Assembly: GCA_904419075.1 (NCBI GenBank)
Contig: CAJFQM010000010.1
Coordinates: forward strand, 1 to 64,000
Length of the DNA: 64,000 nt
Origin: an uncultured Clostridia bacterium
Lineage (GTDB): Bacteria; Bacillota; Clostridia; Christensenellales; Borkfalkiaceae
Reading direction: 5' to 3'
A model generated the notes under the pieces. That model searched no databases, was not told the origin of the DNA, and saw only the letters and a program-made list of their open reading frames with translations. Below are positions 41,721-49,346 of the stretch, piece after piece. Within the stretch, counting starts at the first letter, position 1. Each line of letters begins with the position of its first letter. The position numbers were made by a program, and so were the translations under genes.

Positions 41721-44700
41721 ATGAGAAAGAAAAAATGGTTGCTGATCGTTTTAATGACGATTATCGGTGCTGTGGCCATGATATGCGGCTGCACCGAAAG
41801 CAAAACGCCGAAGATTGCGCTGGATAAAACGTCCCTGCAAATGTTCGTCCACGACGAAGCGACGCTTACCGCTACGGTGGAGGATTCCGACGAATCGGTG
41901 GCATGGTCCACTTCGGATTCTTCCGTCGCGCAGGTACAGGACGGTAAGATTACGGCCATCGGCGGGGGCGAAGCGGAAATTACCGCGGCGGCGGGAGGCG
42001 TTTCCGCCGTGTGTACGGTAAAGGTATTTTCTTCTTTTCCCGTCATAGAGACTTCTCCCGAAGCGCTTTCGATTGCGCCGAACGGAAGCGGAGAAATCGT
42101 CGCTTCCGTAAAAATCGGAAACGAAACCGTTTCGGATGTCGTATTTTCGTTTGCCAGTAAGGATACGGCGATAGCGACGGTTTCTGCCGACGGCATCGTC
42201 AGCGCCGTTTCCAAGGGTTCCACACAGGTGGAGATTTCCGCTTCCGTATTCGGCAGGAGCGTTTCTAAGACGGTAGACGTCGTCGTGGAAGATCAGCTGG
42301 AAATCCGTACGAATTATAATTCCTTGAATCTGTCTCTGTTGTCGTTGAACGATACGGATTTGAAGACGCAGACGATTACGGCGGAATTTTTCGTCAACGA
42401 TGAAAAACAGACCGCAAACTTTGAATTTATTTCCGGAAATGAAGCGGTATTTACCGTAACGGACGAGGGAGAGGTTTCTTCCGAGGGAATCGGGGAATCG
42501 GAGCTCACCGTCAAAGCCGTGGCGGGGGATATATCTGTGGAAAAGTCGCTTCCCGTAACGGTCGTCAAGACGACGCAGACGGAGTTCGATATTCTTCCCG
42601 AAGACTATTCTTCCGTCATGCTTACGAAAAATTATCTGAACAACGGCACCTCTCAGGAGCTGGCGATCGCGGTGGAGCCTTACGATAAGGCGCTCGACGT
42701 GGTGTGGACGATTGAAAACAACGGCGTGGGAACTTTGACGGTCGACGAGACGGATCCTTTGAAAGCGACATACACCGTTCCCGAAAAGGATTATTACGGC
42801 GGTTCCGTGACGATCTCCGTCCGTGTAGAGGGCTCGCCCGCCACGGAATTCAAAATCGATATGTTCGTTCCCGTTTCCACGGAGCAGGAACTCGTCGATA
42901 TCAACTATCATCTGGACGGATACTATATGCTGATGAACGATATCGTCATGCAGAATAAAGTAGAGGGCATTATGCCCAATACCGTCAACGAGCCGCTAAC
43001 GCAGGAATATAAAGACGTCAACGGAAATCCCGTCTGGACCTATAATAAGGCAGTTATTACCCAGCGCACGACTTTGACCTCAGGGGAAGAGAATTGGAAC
43101 GGAACGTTCACGGGCGTATTCGACGGAAACGGATTCACGGTTTCCAATTTGAAAATTTATTTCCATCACAACGGCGGATTGTTCGGCAACAACGCGGGTA
43201 CAATTAAAAATCTCAACGTCATCATAGAGCCGTATCGCACGGACGGCGGCGGACACCTGCGTTCCATCCGCAATCAGGGCGGAGCGATCTGCGCAGACAA
43301 TTCGGGCACGGTGTCCAACTGTTCCGCAAAAGTAACGCTGATTGCCACGCAGTTCAATACTACTTCGGGCGGCGGAATTTGCGGAAGGTTGTATCAGGGC
43401 GGTATTATAGAAGATTGCTTTGCGGAAGTAGAAATGGTCTACGTGCTGGAAACAGGTTCTGTAGACAGCACCTTCAAAATGGGCGGTATCGTGGGGATGA
43501 CGATGGCGGTCGAAGGCTCGTATACGGTGGATAACTGCTGGTTTGTCTACACGGGAGAATCCGAGGCGTCCAAACCTTATGAAAATAACGTAAACGTCAT
43601 CGGAAGCGCGACGCCGGCTCTTGCCAACTGCGGGAAAATTAACAGGGACATGAGTATTCCCGGCAACTTCCCTCAAGACGGATTTTCTTCGGATATTTGG
43701 GATATTGAAATTCAAGGAGAGGGAGAAAACGCGAAATTTACCGACTTTAAGCTCAGAAAGAACTGTACGTTCGGGGTTTCCGTTTTTCTGAATCAATCCT
43801 CTTTTGAACTGTCTTTGGACGTGACGCCCGAATACGATTTGATAGCGGAAGTTTATGGCTCCGACGAAAAGGTCGTATGGGCCAGCTCGAACGAGGGAAT
43901 CGTCTCTGTTTCTCAGGACGGGCATATTACGGCGGTGGGAGCGGGAACCGCACAGGTAACGGCGACGGTAGGCGGCGCGACGGCGACTTGTACGGTGACG
44001 GTGCTGGAAAAAGCGCTGGAAATTTCCCCCGATGAGTATAAAGAGGCGATTCTGAAAGGAGATACGGCGGATTTGTCCGTGACTCTGACGCCCGATACGG
44101 ACGCGGAAGTCGAATGGAAACTTACGTCGGGAAAGGGAACTTTAACGGTAGACGAAACGGATCCGACGAAAGCCGTTTTCGCGGCTTCCGATGAGGAAGG
44201 CTATTACGGCGGCGCCGTGACGATTACGGTAACGGTCGAAGGCGTTTATACCGTGGAATTCCGTCTGGGAGTATATGTGCCGATTGAGACCGAAGCAGAA
44301 TTATTCGGAATCAATGAGCATTTGGACGGCTGGTATCTCCTCATGAACGACATCGTGCTGCAAAACAACATGGAAGGTGCGTCCGAAGAATTGGACGGTG
44401 AGGACGGTACGAAAGTATTCGCCTATAATAAACCCGTCATCGGCGTGCAGAATAATGCATTCACGGGCATATTCGACGGAAACGGATTCACGATTTCCAA
44501 TCTGAAATTCAAGCAGCTGACGGACGAATATATCGGTCTGTTCGGCGGAAATAACGGCACGATTCGCAATCTTGTTTTGGAACACGAGATTTGGAAGAAT
44601 TCCGCGGGTCAGAACCAAGGTTTCCGCAATAAGAGCGGGGCCCTCGTCGGACTGAACAGAGGCACGATAGAAAATTGTTACGTAAAGGCGACCGTTATGG

Positions 44701-45113
44701 GCTGTCAGAACAATCAGTGGCGTGCATCGGGCGCAATCGCGGGTTATGCTACGGGCGCATCGAAGATAGTGAACTGCTTTGTCGAAGTCGATTGGGTGGA
44801 TTTGTTTGACGGTGCGGGTGCAATCAAGTCCGGCGGCGCGGTTACAGGCGTAAAAGAAGGCGCTTTTGAGCCGCAAAATTGTTGGTATCGCCTTACGGAC
44901 GAAACGGATACGTTTGTGAGCCTGTCCGGCGACGATCCTGCTTTTGCTCCCGAAGGCAACGGAAAAATCGACGCAGACAATTCTGTTCCCGAAGGGTTCG
45001 ACGCATCCGCTTTCCCGTCGGAGATTTGGAATATCGTCATCGAGGGCGAAGGCGCTTCGGCAAAGATTAAGGAAATCGGATTAAAGAAGAATTGTTCCTA
45101 TTCTGTAAATTGA
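41721..45113 (+). CDS. Big_2/GLUG surface lipoprotein with internal duplication
   Basis: A 1130-residue lipoprotein (lipobox ending at Cys24, MICGC). Big_2-type Ig modules start at about residue 31 (ALDKTSLQMFVHDEATLTAT, then VAWSTSDSSVAQVQDGKITA) and recur. Two long copies of one unit then follow: an Ig-like module with TLTVDETDP, then a right-handed beta-helix with GLUG-like turns (GVFDGNGFTVSNLKIY, NNAGTIKNLNV). The helices start near residues 386 and 854, 468 residues apart, and share motifs such as HLDGYYMLMNDIV/HLDGWYLLMNDIV. Each ends with the same type of SEIWNIVIEGEG closure. GLUG helices are found in adhesins and polysaccharide-binding proteins; no enzyme motif was seen. Probable role: glycan capture at the surface. 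Confidence 0.8.
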   Translation: MRKKKWLLIVLMTIIGAVAMICGCTESKTPKIALDKTSLQMFVHDEATLTATVEDSDESVAWSTSDSSVAQVQDGKITAIGGGEAEITAAAGGVSAVCTVKVFSSFPVIETSPEALSIAPNGSGEIVASVKIGNETVSDVVFSFASKDTAIATVSADGIVSAVSKGSTQVEISASVFGRSVSKTVDVVVEDQLEIRTNYNSLNLSLLSLNDTDLKTQTITAEFFVNDEKQTANFEFISGNEAVFTVTDEGEVSSEGIGESELTVKAVAGDISVEKSLPVTVVKTTQTEFDILPEDYSSVMLTKNYLNNGTSQELAIAVEPYDKALDVVWTIENNGVGTLTVDETDPLKATYTVPEKDYYGGSVTISVRVEGSPATEFKIDMFVPVSTEQELVDINYHLDGYYMLMNDIVMQNKVEGIMPNTVNEPLTQEYKDVNGNPVWTYNKAVITQRTTLTSGEENWNGTFTGVFDGNGFTVSNLKIYFHHNGGLFGNNAGTIKNLNVIIEPYRTDGGGHLRSIRNQGGAICADNSGTVSNCSAKVTLIATQFNTTSGGGICGRLYQGGIIEDCFAEVEMVYVLETGSVDSTFKMGGIVGMTMAVEGSYTVDNCWFVYTGESEASKPYENNVNVIGSATPALANCGKINRDMSIPGNFPQDGFSSDIWDIEIQGEGENAKFTDFKLRKNCTFGVSVFLNQSSFELSLDVTPEYDLIAEVYGSDEKVVWASSNEGIVSVSQDGHITAVGAGTAQVTATVGGATATCTVTVLEKALEISPDEYKEAILKGDTADLSVTLTPDTDAEVEWKLTSGKGTLTVDETDPTKAVFAASDEEGYYGGAVTITVTVEGVYTVEFRLGVYVPIETEAELFGINEHLDGWYLLMNDIVLQNNMEGASEELDGEDGTKVFAYNKPVIGVQNNAFTGIFDGNGFTISNLKFKQLTDEYIGLFGGNNGTIRNLVLEHEIWKNSAGQNQGFRNKSGALVGLNRGTIENCYVKATVMGCQNNQWRASGAIAGYATGASKIVNCFVEVDWVDLFDGAGAIKSGGAVTGVKEGAFEPQNCWYRLTDETDTFVSLSGDDPAFAPEGNGKIDADNSVPEGFDASAFPSEIWNIVIEGEGASAKIKEIGLKKNCSYSVN

Positions 45114-45173
45114 CGGATAAAAACCTTGATTGTTCTCGGAATGTAAAAATAAAAATGTCCCCGAAAATAGGTC

Positions 45174-45202
45174 TTGACAACCGGATTTTTGTGTGGTATA
45201 AT
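45174..45202 (+). promoter_or_regulatory. Promoter of the SGNH/GH1 operon
   Basis: TTGACA at 45174-45179 and TATAAT at 45197-45202, spacer 17 bp, extended -10 TGG. It lies in the 171-bp gap after the GLUG protein gene, where I see no terminator, so read-through from upstream is also possible. Confidence 0.85.
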
Positions 45203-45210
45203 TAAAAAAT

Positions 45211-45254
45211 CAAATACGGCACGGCGCAGATTTTTCTATGCTGTGCCGTATTTG
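45211..45254 (+). promoter_or_regulatory. Stem-loop at the 5' end of the SGNH/GH1 transcript
   Basis: CAAATACGGCAC (45211-45222) and GTGCCGTATTTG (45243-45254) are perfect 12-bp reverse complements around a 20-nt loop. With transcription predicted to start near 45209, the mRNA would begin almost directly with this stem. That is typical of 5' stabilising hairpins, but it could equally be an operator. Confidence 0.6.
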
Positions 45255-45284
45255 GTAAAAGGTAAGCGGGAGATTAAATTAAGA

Positions 45285-46325
45285 ATGAAATTTGACGAAA
45301 TAGAATTTTTCAACACGGCGGAAATCCGCGACGGGGTATTGTATCGTTTTCCGTTGAGCGTCTGTGATAAGCTGAGTATAGGGGAATACGATAAAAACGG
45401 ACAATTTATTCGGGATTTCAACGGGCATCGCGAATCGGCGCGTACCTCGTACGGAATAGAATTGCGCTTTGAAACGGCGGCAAAAAACATCACTCTTTTG
45501 ATAGAAACGGCTCGCCCGACTTATGTTACCGCCTATAACGGCGATTTTCAAAATACAAGCCTGACGACGGGGCAGGGGAGAAACGAAATAAAACTGAGTT
45601 ATCCCGAGATCTTGGAAGGCGTCGGCAAAGAAAGCGAAAACCGTTTTGGGAAAAACGTATGGAGAATTGCTCTCGACGGAGAGGGAGACGTTCGTTTTCT
45701 GGGACTTTTAACGGAGCGAGGAGAGAAAGTCAGCGTACCGCAGAGCTCGGATTGTCCCGAGATAAAACTGCTCGCCTATGGCTCGTCGATTACGCAGGGG
45801 TGCGGAGCCCTGTGTCCGCAGTTGAATTATCTGAATACGGCCGCGCAGATTTTGGGGATAGATATTCAGAACAAAGCGATAGCGGGCGGTTGTTTTTGCG
45901 AAAGGGAAACGGTGGAATATCTGTGTCGGGAAACGTTTGACGCGGTCTATCTGGAACCGGGAACGAATATCGCGAATCGCCCCCTTGCAATCATCGAGGA
46001 GCGAGTCGGAACTCTCATCGATACGTTTTGCGAACGATTTGCGGACAAAAAAATTTTTATCATGACGCCCGTTCGCGGATTGTCCGACGTGAGCAAAACG
46101 ACGGAAGACTATACGGAATATTATTCCCGAAGCCGCGGGGTAATCGTTTCTCATGCGCAAAGGTATGCAAATGCGATACTGTTGGACGGGCATAAGTTAT
46201 TGGATAAGGCGTATTACCTTTCGGGAGATATCTTGCATCCTTCGGGATTCGGCCATGTCATGATGGGTACGAACTTTGCAAAGATGCTCAAACCATATAT
46301 GGAACAAATAAAACGGGAGAAATAA
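45285..46325 (+). CDS. SGNH/GDSL-type carbohydrate esterase
   Basis: A 346-residue cytoplasmic protein. An N-terminal beta-sandwich (about 1-150) precedes an SGNH hydrolase fold (about 155-346). Block I reads YGSSITQG with Ser168 as candidate nucleophile (the usual GDS is GSS here), and the catalytic DxxH is Asp315/His318 in SGDILHPSGFGH. Two-domain proteins of this build are typically sugar O-deacetylases (as in CE2/CE20-like groups), removing acetyl groups from imported oligosaccharides. The ATG at 45285 follows GGGAG and leaves the hairpin leader outside the gene. It is followed at 3 bp by a GH1 glycosidase, so deacetylation and hydrolysis are likely coupled. Confidence 0.83.
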   Translation: MKFDEIEFFNTAEIRDGVLYRFPLSVCDKLSIGEYDKNGQFIRDFNGHRESARTSYGIELRFETAAKNITLLIETARPTYVTAYNGDFQNTSLTTGQGRNEIKLSYPEILEGVGKESENRFGKNVWRIALDGEGDVRFLGLLTERGEKVSVPQSSDCPEIKLLAYGSSITQGCGALCPQLNYLNTAAQILGIDIQNKAIAGGCFCERETVEYLCRETFDAVYLEPGTNIANRPLAIIEERVGTLIDTFCERFADKKIFIMTPVRGLSDVSKTTEDYTEYYSRSRGVIVSHAQRYANAILLDGHKLLDKAYYLSGDILHPSGFGHVMMGTNFAKMLKPYMEQIKREK

Positions 46326-46328
46326 AAA

Positions 46329-47681
46329 ATGGAATTCGGAAAGAATTTTTATTGGGGTACGGCAACGGCTGCTTATCAGATTGAAGGCGGGAGAAACGAA
46401 GACGGGAAGGGCGAGTCGATCTGGGACGTATATTCGCATCGCGACGGAGCCATCGCTCGGGGAGAAAACGGCGATCATGCATGCGATCATTACCATAGAA
46501 TGTCGGAAGACGTCGATTTAATGAAAGGCTTGGGAGTAAATGCTTATCGTTTCTCTCTCGCTTGGTCGAGGATCTTGCCGGAAGGAACAGGGAGACTGAA
46601 TACAAAGGGCGCGGATTTTTATAATCGGCTGATCGATAAGCTGTTGGAGAACGGCATAACGCCGTTTTTGACGCTGTACCATTGGGATTTGCCGCAGACG
46701 CTGCAAAACCGCGGCGGATTTTTGAACCCCGAGATGGCGGATTGGTTTGAAGAATACGCGGAGCGCGTCAAAGAACTTTACGGGGACAGAGTAAAAAATT
46801 TTATGACTATCAACGAACCGCAGTGCGTGTTGGGCTGCGGATATCGCTTGGGCGTACATGCTCCGGGGATAAAAGTTTCGTTAAAGGAACAGTTAAGCGC
46901 GTTGCATAATTTGTTGAAATCGCACGGTAAAGCCGCGCGGGTACTGAAAACGATAAAGGGAGCCGAAGTGGGGTATGCTTCCTGCGGATATACGTATGCG
47001 CCCGCATCGGAAAAGAAAGAGGATATCGAAGCTGCGTATGAGCGGACGTTTGCGTTTGAAGGGGAAAATCCGCTGGGGACGATTTCTTCGTTCGCGGAGC
47101 CGATATTTTTGGGCAAATATCCGAAGGAATATTATGAATACGGAGAAGAACTTCTGCCTAAAATAACGGAAGAAGATATGAAACTCATTTCGACGCCGCT
47201 CGATTTTTTTGCGCTGAATATTTATGAAGGAAAAAAGGTGTATCGGAAAGCGGACGGCGGCATCGGAGAGGTGGAACCGAAGCCGGGTTCTCCGAAGACG
47301 CAGATGGGTTGGGAGATTACTCCGGAAAATATGTATTGGGGACCGAAATTTTTATATAAGAGATACGGCAAAAAAGTATATATCACCGAGAACGGGGTTT
47401 CGCTCGCGGATTATGTATTTTCCGACGGAAAAATTCACGATACATATCGGACGGAATATTTAAGAACGTATCTCAAAGAACTGCGCCGCGCGGCAAACGA
47501 CGGAGAAACAAAAATCGCCGGATATTTCCATTGGTCTTTGATGGATAATTTTGAATGGGCGGAAGGATATAAACAGCGTTTCGGGCTCATTTATGTGGAC
47601 TTTGAAACGTTTGAAAGACTTCCGAAGGACAGCTATTACGAATACGCAAAAATCGTGCGGGAAAACGGTAAAAATCTGTAA
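46329..47681 (+). CDS. Glycoside hydrolase family 1 beta-glycosidase
   Basis: A 450-residue cytoplasmic GH1 TIM-barrel enzyme of normal length. The N-terminus FYWGTATAAYQIEGG is the family signature. The acid/base Glu163 lies in TINEP and the nucleophile Glu354 in ITENG; HWSLMDNFEW near the C-terminus shapes the sugar site. Without the phospho-site Ser/Lys/Tyr pattern of 6-phospho-glycosidases (the loop reads DNFEWAEGYKQRFG), it is probably a beta-glucosidase or beta-galactosidase acting on unphosphorylated sugars, which fits import by an ABC system. Terminator follows. Confidence 0.93.
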   Translation: MEFGKNFYWGTATAAYQIEGGRNEDGKGESIWDVYSHRDGAIARGENGDHACDHYHRMSEDVDLMKGLGVNAYRFSLAWSRILPEGTGRLNTKGADFYNRLIDKLLENGITPFLTLYHWDLPQTLQNRGGFLNPEMADWFEEYAERVKELYGDRVKNFMTINEPQCVLGCGYRLGVHAPGIKVSLKEQLSALHNLLKSHGKAARVLKTIKGAEVGYASCGYTYAPASEKKEDIEAAYERTFAFEGENPLGTISSFAEPIFLGKYPKEYYEYGEELLPKITEEDMKLISTPLDFFALNIYEGKKVYRKADGGIGEVEPKPGSPKTQMGWEITPENMYWGPKFLYKRYGKKVYITENGVSLADYVFSDGKIHDTYRTEYLRTYLKELRRAANDGETKIAGYFHWSLMDNFEWAEGYKQRFGLIYVDFETFERLPKDSYYEYAKIVRENGKNL

Positions 47682-47720
47682 AAATCAAAAAATATATTTT
47701 CGATAACGCAAAAACTCAGG

Positions 47721-47762
47721 AATACGCCTTGAAGCCGAAACGCTTTAAGGCGTATTTTTTTA
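47721..47762 (+). terminator. Terminator of the SGNH/GH1 operon
   Basis: AATACGCCTT (47721-47730) pairs with AAGGCGTATT (47747-47756). The stem extends inward with one G-U pair to about 15 pairs, and T7 follows. Confidence 0.85.
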
Positions 47763-47811
47763 TGATTTATATTTTTTACGGAATTTTATTTTCTTTGAAA
47801 AAAACGAAAAA

Positions 47812-47827
47812 GACAAAAACACAATAT
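47812..47827 (+). promoter_or_regulatory. 16-bp element upstream of the oxidoreductase promoter (copy 1)
   Basis: GACAAAAACACAATAT ends 17 bp before the -35 box at 47845. An identical copy lies at 49243-49258, also exactly 17 bp before a -35 box. Candidate activator site. Confidence 0.6.
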
Positions 47828-47844
47828 TTCAGAACAGAAAGGTC

Positions 47845-47873
47845 TTGTATCCGTTTTTTGGGAATGATATAAT
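47845..47873 (+). promoter_or_regulatory. Promoter of the Gfo/Idh/MocA gene
   Basis: TTGTAT at 47845-47850 and TATAAT at 47868-47873, spacer 17 bp, extended -10 TGA. Confidence 0.75.
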
Positions 47874-47914
47874 AAAAAGCGAAGAACGAGAAAAGTTCCT
47901 TTGGAGGTGCAGAT

Positions 47915-49180
47915 ATGGCAAAAAGGTTTACGGTTGCGATTATCGGCTGCGGCTCGCGCGGAGCGGAGGCTTACGGGCGGCTTATGGCGGAAGAAAGAGA
48001 TAAATTTGAGATTGTGGCGCTGTGCGACATCAATGAGGATAAGCTCAGAAAATACGGGGAAATCTTCGGGGTGAACCGACAAAATCTTTTTTCGGAAGAA
48101 GATAAATTTTTTGAAAAACGTCTGGCCGACGCGATAGTCATTGCGACGATGGACGGCGATCACGTCAGACAATGCGAGAGAGCTTTACAACTCGGTTACG
48201 ATATTCTTTTGGAAAAACCTGTCACCGCCAGCGAGGAAGAGTGTGAAAGACTGCTTTGCGCGCATAAAAAATACGGGGGAAAAGTAGTCGTTTGTCACGT
48301 TCTTCGCTATGCCCCCGCGTATGTCAGAATGAAAGAATTGCTCGATAGCGGCGAATGCGGCAAATTAATCATGATAGATTCCATAGAGCAGGTATGTTAT
48401 TGGCACCAGGCGCATAGCTTTGTCCGCGGAAATTGGCGGAACAGTAAAGAGAGCTCTCCGATGATTCTTCAAAAATGCTGTCACGATCTCGATCTTTTGC
48501 AATATTACGCCGGAGACCGATGCGAAGCGGTCTCCTCCATGGGCGATCTGAGCTATTTCCGCAGGGAGAATCAGCCTCAGGGAGCGGCGGACAGATGTAC
48601 GGACTGTAAATATGTCGATAGCTGCATATATAGCGCGAAAAATATTTATATAGGGCTTTGGAAAAGCGCGGGGAGTCCCGCAAATTGTTGGCCGTACAGT
48701 GTTTTGACGACGGAATATCCATTGACCGAGCAGAATTTGCAAAGGGCCATCGAAACGGGGCCTTACGGGAGATGCGTATATGCGTGCGATAACGACGTGG
48801 TCGATCATCAGATCGTAGAGATGCGGTTTTTTAACGGGATAAAAGCGAACCTGCGCATGACGGCGTTTACGGCCGGCGGCGGCCGAATCATGAAATTCTA
48901 TTGTACGGAAGGCCAAATCGAATTGGACGAAGGGACGAATAAAATTACCGTGCGTAAATTTAATCGTCCCGAAACGACGATCGATTGCGAAGCGCTCATC
49001 GAGGGCGGACACAATCACGGCGGCGGAGACGGCGGACTTATCAAAGAGTTCTATAAGGTTCTTTCCGGCGCCGAGGAAGCGCCCACCCGTTTGGAAGATT
49101 CCGTGGAAAGCCATCTCATCGCAATCAGGGCGGAAGAATCCAGGTTGGCGGGCGGAGAATTAAGGCAAGTGCATAAATAA
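47915..49180 (+). CDS. Gfo/Idh/MocA family oxidoreductase
   Basis: A 421-residue cytoplasmic dehydrogenase. A Rossmann domain (about 1-125) has the dinucleotide motif IGCGSRGAEAYG at residues 8-19. EKPVT near 99-103 contains the conserved Lys, and the substrate domain (about 130-400) has CHVLRYAPAYVRMKELL and the QKCCHDLDLLQYYAG segment with its His. A Cys cluster CTDCKYVDSC (about 229-238) is seen in a subgroup of this family. These enzymes oxidise or epimerise sugars, inositols or glycosides with NAD(P). RBS GGAGGT precedes the ATG at 47915. It probably processes a sugar imported by the CUT1 system downstream. Confidence 0.9.
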   Translation: MAKRFTVAIIGCGSRGAEAYGRLMAEERDKFEIVALCDINEDKLRKYGEIFGVNRQNLFSEEDKFFEKRLADAIVIATMDGDHVRQCERALQLGYDILLEKPVTASEEECERLLCAHKKYGGKVVVCHVLRYAPAYVRMKELLDSGECGKLIMIDSIEQVCYWHQAHSFVRGNWRNSKESSPMILQKCCHDLDLLQYYAGDRCEAVSSMGDLSYFRRENQPQGAADRCTDCKYVDSCIYSAKNIYIGLWKSAGSPANCWPYSVLTTEYPLTEQNLQRAIETGPYGRCVYACDNDVVDHQIVEMRFFNGIKANLRMTAFTAGGGRIMKFYCTEGQIELDEGTNKITVRKFNRPETTIDCEALIEGGHNHGGGDGGLIKEFYKVLSGAEEAPTRLEDSVESHLIAIRAEESRLAGGELRQVHK

Positions 49181-49225
49181 GGAGGGCAAAGGTATATAAA
49201 TAGATGAGAAAACGTGTAATTTTGC

Positions 49226-49236
49226 GGGGGGGGGGG
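49226..49236 (+). repeat. Homopolymeric tract of 11 G
   Basis: An uninterrupted run of 11 G in the 166-bp gap between the oxidoreductase and the DUF4832-like gene, six bases upstream of the second copy of the 16-bp element. Such tracts slip during replication and can vary promoter or regulator spacing; an assembly artefact in length is also possible. Confidence 0.85.
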
Positions 49237-49242
49237 TAATAG

Positions 49243-49258
49243 GACAAAAACACAATAT
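49243..49258 (+). promoter_or_regulatory. 16-bp element upstream of the DUF4832-like promoter (copy 2)
   Basis: Identical to 47812-47827 and at the same 17-bp distance from its -35 box (49276). The shared sequence stops at the start of the flanks apart from scattered A/C matches, so the two promoters are not simply duplicated DNA. Confidence 0.6.
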
Positions 49259-49275
49259 CTAAAAACAAATCACTC

Positions 49276-49304
49276 TTGAAAAGGGGAATTTTTAATGTTA
49301 TACT
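49276..49304 (+). promoter_or_regulatory. Promoter of the DUF4832-like lipoprotein operon
   Basis: TTGAAA at 49276-49281 and TATACT at 49299-49304, spacer 17 bp, extended -10 TGT. Confidence 0.75.
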
Positions 49305-49346
49305 GAATATGTGAAAACAGAAATTTGCTTGGTAAAGGAGGAAAAA

